A DNA stretch of 64,000 nucleotides from Spirochaetales bacterium (GCA_029098225.1 JAQXNX010000012.1:53487-117486); one strand, 5' to 3'. Shown: positions 41,378 to 51,062, counted from the stretch's first letter. Made by a program: numbers and translations. Notes: a model not told the origin generated them from the letters alone.

Positions 41378-44300
41378 AGTTTATACCAGCCGCATTAAAT
41401 ATATTTTATTCATTTCTTTTTTTATTTTTTTAGGTAAGACGCTCTTTGCAGAAGGTGGCGGTTATGCTGTAACTAAACAGCTGCCTGATGCAGGTTATTC
41501 AAGTATAATTTATGATGCAACAAATGGGCTTCCAACTTCGGATGCAAATTATATTTTAGGTTCAAAAGACGGTTATGTCTGGATTGGCGGCTACAGCGGA
41601 ATAATTCGATACGATGGAAATATTTTTGAACGACTTCCTACGGCGAATGGTCTTACGAGTGCCCGTGCCTTTTTTGAAGATTCTAAACATCGTATATGGG
41701 TTGGAACAAATGATAACGGAATAGCAGTTCTGGATGGCCAGAATATTCGCCAGTATACATACAAGGACGGCTTACCTTCTTCTTCCATAAGAAATTTTGC
41801 AGAAGATAAAGAAGGAAATATTTTTATTGCGACAACTACAGGGCTTGCCTTAATTAAAGAAAATGGACTTTTATACAGAGTTCCAGTTCCTGCTATAAAT
41901 AACGAAAGAATTTTAAAACTCGAAGCAGATCATTCTGGCAAAATTTATGGAGTAACAGCAAGTGGAATTGTGTTTGGTATAACTAACAAAAAAGTAACAG
42001 AAGTTTATACAAGTGAAGAGCTTGGTATGGAAAGAATTACTTCAATTCTGGCTGATCCTATTAATGCTGGAATAGTTTATTTATGCTGCGAAGGTGGAAC
42101 AATTTATTATGGAAGTTTTGGAAAAAAAAGTTCGGAACTTCAAAAGATAGATATTTCTCCCATCAAGACCGTTCAGTGGATTTCTTATGATTGTTTTAGA
42201 ATCTGGATTTGTTCCAGAAATCAGATTGCTTATCTTGATAAAGACAATAAATTAAATATTGTTTCTAATCTGGCAATGAATGGTTCAATAGAAATGCTAA
42301 CCTCTGATTACCAGGGAAATATATGGGTTTGCTCTTCTACGCAAGGTGTAATGAAAATCGTAGCAAATAATTTTGTAAATATTTCTGGAGAAGCAAAACT
42401 TCCTAAATCAACAGTAAATGCTACCTGTCTTCATAATGAATCATTATATATAGGAACAGAGAACGGCTTATTAATTTTAGATAAGAATAATAAGCCTGTT
42501 AGAAATGAACTTACTGATTTTATAGAAGATTCTCGAATCAGATGTATTAAAGAAGATAACGATAAAAATATCTGGATAGGAACTTTTACCAACGACAAAG
42601 GTCTTATCTGTCAGACACCTGATGGCAAAATAACTTCGTTTACAATGAAAGAAGGAATGTCTGATAACAGAATCAGAGTTATAAAGATAGCAAAAGATAA
42701 TTCTATTCTTTGCGGAACAAACAATGGTTTTTCTATAATCAAAAATCAGAAGGTTGTAAAATCAATAGGAAAAAATGAAGTTATAAATAATACGGTTTTT
42801 CTTTCTGTAGAAGAATGCGAGAATGGAAAAATTTATCTTGGTACAGATGGAGAAGGAATATATATAATTTCTGGTTCAGAGATTCAGCATTATGGACGTG
42901 ATGAAGGTCTTACAAGCGATGTTGTAATGCGCATAAAAGAAGATAAAAAAAATAATGTCATCTGGATTGTAACCTCGAATTCCATTCAATATATAAAAGA
43001 TGGAAAAATAAAGACAATAAATTCTTTTCCATATAATAATAATTATGATTTATATCTTAATGATAATAATGAAGTTTGGGTTCTTGCTTCCTGTGGAATT
43101 TATTCAGTAAGTGCCCAGTCTCTTCTTTCGGATGATGTTAAAGACTATCGCTTGTACACAGTAGCTAACGGACTTCCAAGTTCTGTTACAAGTAATTCAT
43201 ACAGCGCTCTGGATGAAAAAGGAAACCTTTATATTTGCTGCAGGGAAGGAGTTTCCTTAGTAAACATAAATAATTATTTAGAACACAAGATACAGATTAA
43301 AACCGCATTGAATTCAATTTACTGCGGAAATCAGAAAATTCTTCCAACCGAAAACGGAAATTATATTATTCCTGCTTCTGATGAACGTATAAAAATAACT
43401 GCTTCTGTAATGGATTATTCTTTGACTAATCCTCCTGTTCGAGTCTTTCTTGAAGGTGCTAAAGATGAAGGAATTACAGTAAACAGAAATGAACTTTCTT
43501 CTCTTGAATATACAAATCTTTCGTATGGATATTACACTTTCCATATTCAGGTTTTAAGTCAGAATAAAGATGTAGTTCTAATTGATAATACTTTTTCAAT
43601 TATAAAAAGATTCAGGCTTATAGAGCTTATGGAATTTAAGTTCATAATCATTTCTCTTTTAATTCTTGCTGCTGGTTTTATAGTCTGGCGTGTTTTAAAA
43701 TCTACAGTTATTTTGAATCAGTACAGACAGCTGCAGACAGCAAAAGAAGATGCAGAGAGGGCAAATTCAACTAAATCCCGATTTCTTTCTAATATGTCTA
43801 AGGAAATCATAACGCCGTTAAATACAATAATGTGCATGGACGAAATGATTTTACGGGAAGAAGCAAGAGATGTTCCAAAAAATTATTTTCTTTCCATGAT
43901 AAATTATGGAATGAATATTCATACAGCGACAGAATCTTTGCTTACTCTTATAAATGATCTTCTGGAAATGACAAAAATAGAATCAGGAACTATTTCTCTT
44001 TCAGAAACCGAATATGATGTTCAGGAAATTCTTCGTTCAATTATTTTTCCAATCCGCCAGAAAAGTACAGAAAAAGAGCTTAAATTTGACATTTATATTG
44101 ACCAGCTTCTTCCAAGCCGCCTTTATGGTGATGTTGGAAAAATCAAGCAGATTTTATTAAATCTTCTTTCTAATGCAGTTAAATATACAGAAGATGGTGG
44201 CTTTGAATTATCTATTACAATGGAAAGTCGTACAAATGAATATTGCGATATAAGCATTCGCGTAAAAGATTCTGGAAACGGTATGAAGCCTGAAGTTATG

Positions 44301-45359
44301 GAAACCATTTTTGATGCTTATGGAGCTTTTGAAAAAGATGCAAAGGAGTTTCATTTAAAGACCGGACTTGGACTTGATATTTCAAGAAGATTTGCAGAGC
44401 TTATGGGTGGAGCATTAGTCTGTAAAAGTGAAGTTGGAAAAGGTTCTGAATTTATTTTTACATTATCGCAAAAAATTATAAATCCTGTTCCTATAGGACC
44501 TTTTTCAGAGCACGAAAGCATTATTACAAGAGGTCCTTATATTCCTCAGTTTGTTGCTCCAGATGCTGATATTCTTGTTGCAAGCGAAAATCTTGTTAAT
44601 TTGAATTTGCTGGATAGTCTTTTAAAAGCTACAAAAGTATTTATAACAAGAGCAAACAGCAGGCAGGAATTTATAGACAAAATCCGCAGAAATTCTTTTA
44701 ATGTTGCCTTTATTGATCAGCTGCTTTTTGAAAACAGCGAAGAAAAAATTGAAGAAATTATTTCTTCAATTCGTCAGATAGATTCAAAGCTGGCAGTTTA
44801 TATATTAACAGAAGGTTCTTCTTTTGATGAAAAATTTTATAAATCAAAAGGTTATACTGGAATTCTTACAATTCCAGTAAATTATGAACTTTTGGAAAGA
44901 ACAATCATGCGACATTTGCCGCAAGAAATGATGATGATTCCGGACAGCAATTCTGTTATAGAAGAAATAAAAGAATTTCCGGAAAATTTAAAATGGCTTT
45001 ATGATGTAGAAGGTCTTTCTGTAATGGAAGGAATTAAAAATTCAAACAGCATATCTAATTTTATTTTTGGATTAAAGCTGTTCCTTGATACAATAGATGA
45101 TAATATTCAGATTATTGATAATGTATATAATAAGGGAGACTTTTCTGCTTATCGTGTAAGAAATGGAATAATCAGAAATTCTGCCAGAATTATTGGTGCA
45201 ACTTCTCTTTTTGAATTTACATCAAAAATTGAAGATGCCTTTAAGCATGATGATAAAATCTTTATTGCTTCTAACACAGAAAAACTTTTGAATGAATATA
45301 GGGCATTTAAAGAAAAGCTTGAAAAATTAAATGAAGGCGAGGTGGCAGAAAATGTTTAG
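41355..45359 (+). CDS. Two-component-regulator-propeller hybrid kinase-like protein with degenerate phosphotransfer residues
   Basis: Reg_prop repeats (GYVWIGGYSGIIRYDG, HRIWVGTNDNGIAVLDG), TM, kinase core, REC-like, HPt-like region. True start may be TTG 41367 behind GGAGG. Confidence 0.92.
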   Translation: MEEILQLKVYTSRIKYILFISFFIFLGKTLFAEGGGYAVTKQLPDAGYSSIIYDATNGLPTSDANYILGSKDGYVWIGGYSGIIRYDGNIFERLPTANGLTSARAFFEDSKHRIWVGTNDNGIAVLDGQNIRQYTYKDGLPSSSIRNFAEDKEGNIFIATTTGLALIKENGLLYRVPVPAINNERILKLEADHSGKIYGVTASGIVFGITNKKVTEVYTSEELGMERITSILADPINAGIVYLCCEGGTIYYGSFGKKSSELQKIDISPIKTVQWISYDCFRIWICSRNQIAYLDKDNKLNIVSNLAMNGSIEMLTSDYQGNIWVCSSTQGVMKIVANNFVNISGEAKLPKSTVNATCLHNESLYIGTENGLLILDKNNKPVRNELTDFIEDSRIRCIKEDNDKNIWIGTFTNDKGLICQTPDGKITSFTMKEGMSDNRIRVIKIAKDNSILCGTNNGFSIIKNQKVVKSIGKNEVINNTVFLSVEECENGKIYLGTDGEGIYIISGSEIQHYGRDEGLTSDVVMRIKEDKKNNVIWIVTSNSIQYIKDGKIKTINSFPYNNNYDLYLNDNNEVWVLASCGIYSVSAQSLLSDDVKDYRLYTVANGLPSSVTSNSYSALDEKGNLYICCREGVSLVNINNYLEHKIQIKTALNSIYCGNQKILPTENGNYIIPASDERIKITASVMDYSLTNPPVRVFLEGAKDEGITVNRNELSSLEYTNLSYGYYTFHIQVLSQNKDVVLIDNTFSIIKRFRLIELMEFKFIIISLLILAAGFIVWRVLKSTVILNQYRQLQTAKEDAERANSTKSRFLSNMSKEIITPLNTIMCMDEMILREEARDVPKNYFLSMINYGMNIHTATESLLTLINDLLEMTKIESGTISLSETEYDVQEILRSIIFPIRQKSTEKELKFDIYIDQLLPSRLYGDVGKIKQILLNLLSNAVKYTEDGGFELSITMESRTNEYCDISIRVKDSGNGMKPEVMETIFDAYGAFEKDAKEFHLKTGLGLDISRRFAELMGGALVCKSEVGKGSEFIFTLSQKIINPVPIGPFSEHESIITRGPYIPQFVAPDADILVASENLVNLNLLDSLLKATKVFITRANSRQEFIDKIRRNSFNVAFIDQLLFENSEEKIEEIISSIRQIDSKLAVYILTEGSSFDEKFYKSKGYTGILTIPVNYELLERTIMRHLPQEMMMIPDSNSVIEEIKEFPENLKWLYDVEGLSVMEGIKNSNSISNFIFGLKLFLDTIDDNIQIIDNVYNKGDFSAYRVRNGIIRNSARIIGATSLFEFTSKIEDAFKHDDKIFIASNTEKLLNEYRAFKEKLEKLNEGEVAENV

Positions 45360-47598
45360 CTTCATTCGAAATCATCAGATGAATATTATGCTCAGCTTAT
45401 GTGCAATATGCGCAATAATGGCGGTTATGCTTTTGCTTACAAAATTCCTTTCTAAAAAGCGCAAATGGATTTTAACAGGCATGGAAATTATTGCAACGCT
45501 TCTGCTTTTCTTTGATAGGCTTGCATACATTTATGCCGGCAATACAACGTCTATGGGATACATAATGGTGCGTGTTGCAAATTTTATTGTCTTTTTTATG
45601 ACGAGTGCCATTGTTTTGTGCTTCAATTTTTATCTTATAGATTTGTTAAGGAATGAAGGAAAATTAACTGATATTCCAAAACGACTTGTATTTACAGGTT
45701 TTGCATCTTCAGTCGGAATGCTTATGGCAATTATTTCTGCATTCACAGGTTTATATTATTATTTTGATTCGCAGAATTTGTATCATCGGGGAACAGGTTT
45801 TCTTATTTGTTATATAATACCTGTAGTTTGTCCGGTTGTTCAGTATACAGTTGCCGTAAAATACAGAAAGTGTTTCAGCAAATTTATTTATACAGCTCTT
45901 TCATTGTATGTGTTTTTTCCTATTGCCATGGGAATAATTCAGATATTTACTTATGGAATTTCAATAGTTAATATGGCAATGGTCCTTGTTTCAATTTCTT
46001 TGTACTTTCTTAATTATCTTGATGTTAATAATGAAATCAGTAAGGCACATAATATAGAAATTCAAGCTTATAAAGCAGAACAGAGAAGAATGAAAAATAT
46101 TTTCTCGCAGGCAGCAAAGGCTTTTACTACTGTTATGGAAGAATATAAGCATGCAGAAAAGGGAAGTGCTGAACGTTCAGCAAAGATTGCAAAAGAACTT
46201 GCAAAAATGGCAGGTAAAGATGAAGACGAATGTGACAAAATTTATTTTGCAGCGTTTATCTGTGATGCCGGAGAAAAGGCTTTATCTTATATAAAGGATT
46301 ATCCATTTTTAAGAGAAACAACACTTTATATAGGAAAGCCATATAGTGACTCAATTCCTGAATACGCAAGAATAATTACTGTTGCTAAAGATTATGACCG
46401 CATGTTAAATGATCCGTCTATTCCAAATTTCTATTTACGCGATTATTTTATTCGGGAAGCTGGTAACCAATATGATCCTCTTTATGCAAAGTTTGCTGTT
46501 CGTATTTTAGATAAAGAAACAAATCTCGGTTTGTTCGGAAATAATTTACATAAGCTGGAAACTGAGCTTATTTGCAATAATTATAGAGAGTCAATTTCGA
46601 GTGGAGTTGAAATAACTCAGAATATGGTAAATATCTCTTTTGACTGTGTTCCTTTGAGCAAAGATGAAAATGAAAAAATCTTTTCAATTCCTTCAATTAT
46701 TCTATTTGATTCTTCTGATGGAATGGTTCAGAAAACACAGGAAGAGGTTGATTCTCATAAATATCTTGAATACGGAGAAATCTGGTTTGATTCACACATT
46801 ATTTCTACTGGCGCAAGAACTATGGAGATTCGTAATTTGCAGGATATAGAGGCAGAAGATAAATCTGATGCAACAGATTCTTATAAAATTTCTTTTGGGC
46901 GCTTTGAAGATCATCTGATATTAAAAATGCAGAATCCACATAAAATTTTCGAAGTTATAGTTGCGCTTCCCAGTGCTTCTCGAGCCGCTTATATTGCAAT
47001 TACTGGTGAAAATATTTGTATCAGGAATTTAAAAATTCAAGCTGCTAATCATGTTGTGGAGAAAAATGAAATTCCTCGCATTAATGAAAAAATAAATTAT
47101 ATAAACAGGATTGAATCAGATGTTCCGAATATCCAGATAGAAAAACCACTTGCTGGTTTTACTGAGCCGATAGAAGTAAAAAACAGTATGAAACTTTTTT
47201 TTCATACGCAAAGTCTTCCAGATGCAAACCTTGTCTGGCATTGTCCTTATATAATTATATACCATTCAGACGATAAAAAAGTTTATGGAAATAATTATCG
47301 TCAGTATGCAATGATAAAATTTGATGGCGAAGATAATGAATCAACTGAATTTTCTGAAAATAAGATTTATGTTAAAAAGACAGAAAGTTTTAAAAACTGG
47401 GAAGAATGGGAAGCTCAGAATAAGGTTGGTTATGAAAGCCAGATTGATTTTTCGCGTGCAGGAAATGAAATAACATTGATAACTCAGAATAAAGGAATTT
47501 TTATTCATAACACAACAAAGATTCTGGACGGCACAAAAGAAATTTATGTGGCACTTTCCGGAGATCAGGTTGCACTGACAGATATAAGAGTAAGATAA
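45352..47598 (+). CDS. Multi-TM protein with degenerate HD-GYP-like domain and C-terminal beta-rich repeats
   Basis: ERSAKIAKELAKMAG...IYFAAFICDAGE...PEYARIITVAKDYDRML...GNQYDPLYAKFAV aligns by eye with the HD-GYP domain of the 39230-41377 product. Confidence 0.8.
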   Translation: MFSFIRNHQMNIMLSLCAICAIMAVMLLLTKFLSKKRKWILTGMEIIATLLLFFDRLAYIYAGNTTSMGYIMVRVANFIVFFMTSAIVLCFNFYLIDLLRNEGKLTDIPKRLVFTGFASSVGMLMAIISAFTGLYYYFDSQNLYHRGTGFLICYIIPVVCPVVQYTVAVKYRKCFSKFIYTALSLYVFFPIAMGIIQIFTYGISIVNMAMVLVSISLYFLNYLDVNNEISKAHNIEIQAYKAEQRRMKNIFSQAAKAFTTVMEEYKHAEKGSAERSAKIAKELAKMAGKDEDECDKIYFAAFICDAGEKALSYIKDYPFLRETTLYIGKPYSDSIPEYARIITVAKDYDRMLNDPSIPNFYLRDYFIREAGNQYDPLYAKFAVRILDKETNLGLFGNNLHKLETELICNNYRESISSGVEITQNMVNISFDCVPLSKDENEKIFSIPSIILFDSSDGMVQKTQEEVDSHKYLEYGEIWFDSHIISTGARTMEIRNLQDIEAEDKSDATDSYKISFGRFEDHLILKMQNPHKIFEVIVALPSASRAAYIAITGENICIRNLKIQAANHVVEKNEIPRINEKINYINRIESDVPNIQIEKPLAGFTEPIEVKNSMKLFFHTQSLPDANLVWHCPYIIIYHSDDKKVYGNNYRQYAMIKFDGEDNESTEFSENKIYVKKTESFKNWEEWEAQNKVGYESQIDFSRAGNEITLITQNKGIFIHNTTKILDGTKEIYVALSGDQVALTDIRVR

Positions 47599-48162
47599 TT
47601 ATTTATGAACTAATTTGTTTAGCGAAAAAATACAGAAGCCAAACAGACACATAATAAGATAAGTTATAATGCCTGTTATTACCGCTATTCCAATTGATAA
47701 TTGTTCTGGCGTACTAAATCCGTACACAAAGTAACCGCGGCAATTTCCAAGTATATAATCAAAAAGCAGATAAGCTAAAAGAAATACGGGAGTAACGGCA
47801 AGTCTTTTCCAGATATTTTGAATTTTGTCGTTGCAGAAAAATATGTAGCATAAAATAAAAACAATGGGATTAATTGCATGCAGAAAGAAAAATGCTCCTT
47901 TTAAATTAATTTTAAAAGCTCCGGTTAAGCTCAGCATGCTTACTAAAAATACAAGAAGAATTCCCGAACAAACATTTAAATATAGTACATTAGGCGCAGC
48001 CTTGCCTTTCAGATTCAGAATTCCATCAATAATTAAAAGTAATCCGCCGGCTAAATTAGAAATGCAGGAAAATTCCACAAAAAGTTCCGGCTCAGGAATA
48101 TAGCCGATTAATGCAGTCGCAATCATTAAAGAACCGATTAATAATTTAAAAATACTTTTCAT
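47599..48162 (-). CDS. Hypothetical multi-TM membrane protein
   Basis: Hydrophobic segments across an open 187-aa frame. Confidence 0.7.
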   Translation of the reverse strand: MKSIFKLLIGSLMIATALIGYIPEPELFVEFSCISNLAGGLLLIIDGILNLKGKAAPNVLYLNVCSGILLVFLVSMLSLTGAFKINLKGAFFFLHAINPIVFILCYIFFCNDKIQNIWKRLAVTPVFLLAYLLFDYILGNCRGYFVYGFSTPEQLSIGIAVITGIITYLIMCLFGFCIFSLNKLVHK

Positions 48163-48492
48163 ATTTCCTCCTCGAAAAGCAGCTTTTTCCAGAGATAAAA
48201 CTTCTTAAGTTTGCATTCCTATTTGAAATTATATATAAAAAATACAATTAAAACACCCTTTAACCTGGTGTTATTTATAAATAATGCAATGCTACGATAA
48301 GTAGCGGAAAATTTTGCTTTTGTAAACTTCATTTTCTGTTAAAATGGTTAGTGGTGCCTTATGATTCAAAGCATAAAAGCCGTGTGAGTCTGAAGGTTTC
48401 CGGCAGAAATTCAGGTATGTAATAAACCGATTTTTTTTTGCCAGATAACAGAAATGTTCGCCCGGTAAAATAATCATAAGAGAGGTATTTTT

Positions 48493-49374
48493 ATGAATTT
48501 TGCAGAAAAACTTAAAGAGCTGAGAAAGCAGAAAGGAATCTCGCAGGAGCAGCTTGCGGAAAAAATTTATGTAAGCCGCCAGGCAATTACTAAATGGGAA
48601 AGCGGAAACGGAATTCCAGATATTGAAAATCTTCTTTCCATCTCTGCACTTTTTAATGAATCGCTTGATTCTCTTTTGAGTGAAGAAAAGAGTCTTATCT
48701 CTAAGCACGAATTTCTTTACGAAAGCCGCACCGAATATGATCTGGACAGTCCAAAAAAAATTGATTTAAAAATTGGTGTTGCTCACGAAGTTATTATTGA
48801 AAAAACTAAGGATGAAAAAATCCAGCTGATAGCTGCATCTAACAAATTAAGTTATCTTTCACAACAGGTAAAAGTTAAAATTGTGGAAGATAAAAGACGC
48901 ATGGATGTTGTTGTAAGGCGTTCTGCAGATTTATCTGATATTGCGGCGGAAGAAAATCTTTTTATTCTTGTGCGCATTCCAGAAAAATTTGTTGCTGATG
49001 TTGAATTAAATTCTGAGGTTGAAAACTTAAAAATCCGCGACATTACTTTTGATGCAGTTGAATTTGACGGTAAGGCTAAAAATGCTTTTATTACAAATTC
49101 CTGTGGTCACATTGAACTTAATACAAATTCAAATATTAATGTGGAAGTAAATGGTGTAAAAGGAAAAATTGATTTGAATCACTTTCACGCAATTTCTAAA
49201 ATTCGTTTTGCAGAAGGACAGAATTATTATCTTAAAAATGCCGGACGTTTTACACGCTTTGTTGGCAATGATGGAAGAATTCTTGTAGGAAAGCGCGTAA
49301 CAGAAGATCCTGCTGAGCCTGTAGATTTGATTGTAGAACTCAACGGCTGGAAAGCTGAAACTCAGATTTTATAA
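48493..49374 (+). CDS. XRE-family transcriptional regulator with C-terminal beta-rich (DUF4097-like) region
   Basis: LRKQKGISQEQLAEKIYVSRQAITKWESGNGIPDIENLLSIS HTH. Confidence 0.9.
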   Translation: MNFAEKLKELRKQKGISQEQLAEKIYVSRQAITKWESGNGIPDIENLLSISALFNESLDSLLSEEKSLISKHEFLYESRTEYDLDSPKKIDLKIGVAHEVIIEKTKDEKIQLIAASNKLSYLSQQVKVKIVEDKRRMDVVVRRSADLSDIAAEENLFILVRIPEKFVADVELNSEVENLKIRDITFDAVEFDGKAKNAFITNSCGHIELNTNSNINVEVNGVKGKIDLNHFHAISKIRFAEGQNYYLKNAGRFTRFVGNDGRILVGKRVTEDPAEPVDLIVELNGWKAETQIL

Positions 49375-49402
49375 AACAAATCACACATTTTAGGAGACTC
49401 TC

Positions 49403-50218
49403 ATGTATACATATAAACCAAAAAAATTTTATATTATCGTATTTGCAACAACGTGGTTTTTCTGGCTTTTTGCTATTTTATTTAATGATGGACTTATCAA
49501 TGCGCTTTGTATGGTGCTGGGCGGAATATGTCCTGCAACAGCAGCTGTAATTACAGTTTTTACTTCCAAAAGTGATGCTTTAAAAAAAGATTTTAAGAGA
49601 AAGATTTTTAACTTCTGGAAGCTTAAACCGCTTTATATATTTGCTGCAGTTCTTATTTTTTCTGCGATAGTTGTATGTTCAATTTTACTTTCTACAGTTT
49701 TTGGGGAATCAATTGAACAGTTTTCTTTTACAAAAGATTTTTCTTTTACCGGTGTTGGAGTAATGTCTGCTTTTGCAACAATTTTCCTTGCTGCTGTTCT
49801 TGAAGAGGTTGGCTGGCGCGGTTACGGAGAAGATGCTATTGCGCAGTATCATTCCTGGTTTAAGGAATCTGTTATTTTTGGTTTTGTATGGGCCTGCTGG
49901 CATATTCCGCTTTTCTGGATTCCCGGAACCTATCATTATGAAATTCGTGAAATGAATATTCTTTACATGCTGAACTTTTTAGTTTCTGTTGTTCCAATGG
50001 GCTTTATTACAACCTGGGTTTATGTAAAGAACGGAAGAAGTATGCTTTCAAGTATAATTTTTCATCTGTTTATAAACTTTATGCAGGAAAAAATTGCAAT
50101 GACGCAGACAACTAAATGTGTTGAAACTTTAGTTGTTTTTGTTGCTGCAACTTTTATTGTTCTTACAAACCGAGATATGTTTTTTGAAAAGTGTCATATT
50201 GGTCACATACTTGAATAA
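49403..50218 (+). CDS. CPBP-family intramembrane metalloprotease
   Basis: EEVGWRGYGEDA, WACWHIPLFW motifs of CPBP/Abi proteases. Confidence 0.9.
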   Translation: MYTYKPKKFYIIVFATTWFFWLFAILFNDGLINALCMVLGGICPATAAVITVFTSKSDALKKDFKRKIFNFWKLKPLYIFAAVLIFSAIVVCSILLSTVFGESIEQFSFTKDFSFTGVGVMSAFATIFLAAVLEEVGWRGYGEDAIAQYHSWFKESVIFGFVWACWHIPLFWIPGTYHYEIREMNILYMLNFLVSVVPMGFITTWVYVKNGRSMLSSIIFHLFINFMQEKIAMTQTTKCVETLVVFVAATFIVLTNRDMFFEKCHIGHILE

Positions 50219-50326
50219 ATTTTTTAGAGGGGGCGTTGCGGGGTGTCCCCGCCGGGTGGGGTAGCGAGCAACAACGTGCGAGCGTAGGGCGGGGCTCCGC
50301 CCTCCTTGTAAAAAATGCATAAAAAC

Positions 50327-50340
50327 TGTATATTTATTCA
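50327..50340. promoter_or_regulatory. Candidate ARG box immediately upstream of argR
   Basis: TGTATATTTATTCA, 12/14 match to TGAATAATTATTCA. Confidence 0.45.
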
Positions 50341-50342
50341 TT

Positions 50343-50813
50343 ATGAAAGAACGTCAGTCTCGCCTTAAGGCTATTAAAAATCTTATCAAAAATAATACTA
50401 TTGAAAGTCAGGATGATTTACTTTCGCTGCTCACAAAGGAGGGCTATGAAGTTACTCAGGCTACTCTGAGCCGAGATCTTAAGCTTTTGAAAGTAGGTAA
50501 GGTGCCGGACGGTCAGAGTGGTTACAAATATGCTTTGCCTGGCGAAGATGAAAATGGTGAAAGCGAGGCAATTTACGTTCAGGATTTTTTGCGCGGCTAT
50601 GTAAGCATTGATTTTTCGGGAAACATTGTTGTAATAAAAACTTTCCCTGGCCATGCAAATACTGTCTGCAATGCAATCGATAACCTTAACATGGACGAAG
50701 TTCTGGGAACCGTGGCCGGTGATAACTGTATGTTCGCCTGCCTGCGAGAAGGTGTTACCGGCGACGAATTTATGGAAAAGCTCAAAAAGCATATACCAGG
50801 GATTGAGGATTGA
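50343..50813 (+). CDS. argR: Arginine repressor
   Basis: SQDDLLSLLTKEGYEVTQATLSRDLKLL winged helix; C-terminal oligomerisation domain VLGTVAGDNCMFACLREG. Confidence 0.92.
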   Translation: MKERQSRLKAIKNLIKNNTIESQDDLLSLLTKEGYEVTQATLSRDLKLLKVGKVPDGQSGYKYALPGEDENGESEAIYVQDFLRGYVSIDFSGNIVVIKTFPGHANTVCNAIDNLNMDEVLGTVAGDNCMFACLREGVTGDEFMEKLKKHIPGIED

Positions 50814-50842
50814 CGGTTGAAAATGCCTTTTCAACCGTCAAA
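50811..50842 (+). terminator. Hairpin overlapping the argR stop codon
   Basis: TTGACGGTTGAAAA-tgcc-TTTTCAACCGTCAA. Confidence 0.65.
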
Positions 50843-50848
50843 ACAACC

Positions 50849-50941
50849 TTGTCAAGGCCTTGAGCGAAGCGTGCCTTGACGAGGTTGTATAACACGATAA
50901 ATTGTCAAGGTCTTGAGCGAAGCGTGCCTTGACGAGGTTGT
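50849..50941. repeat. Two 40-bp direct repeats, each an imperfect hairpin
   Basis: TTGTCAAGG[C/T]CTTGAGCGAAGCGTGCCTTGACGAGGTTGT at 50849-50888 and 50902-50941. Confidence 0.9.
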
Positions 50942-50982
50942 TTTGAAGACTAAAAGTAACTGAACTTAAAAAATAAAACGAT

Positions 50983-51022
50983 AAATTTAAGGTCGTTTAC
51001 GGGAGAACACGACCTTAAATTT
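50983..51022. promoter_or_regulatory. 14-bp perfect stem-loop in the argR-thrC intergenic region/leader
   Basis: AAATTTAAGGTCGT-N12-ACGACCTTAAATTT. Confidence 0.55.
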
Positions 51023-51062
51023 TCCTGTTGTTATAATTCCTTTTTTAAGTTAAAGTTATGCC

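Noticed and set aside
48292-48708. 138-aa minus-strand ORF
   Set aside because: Overlaps the start and HTH of the XRE regulator on the opposite strand; compositionally unlikely.
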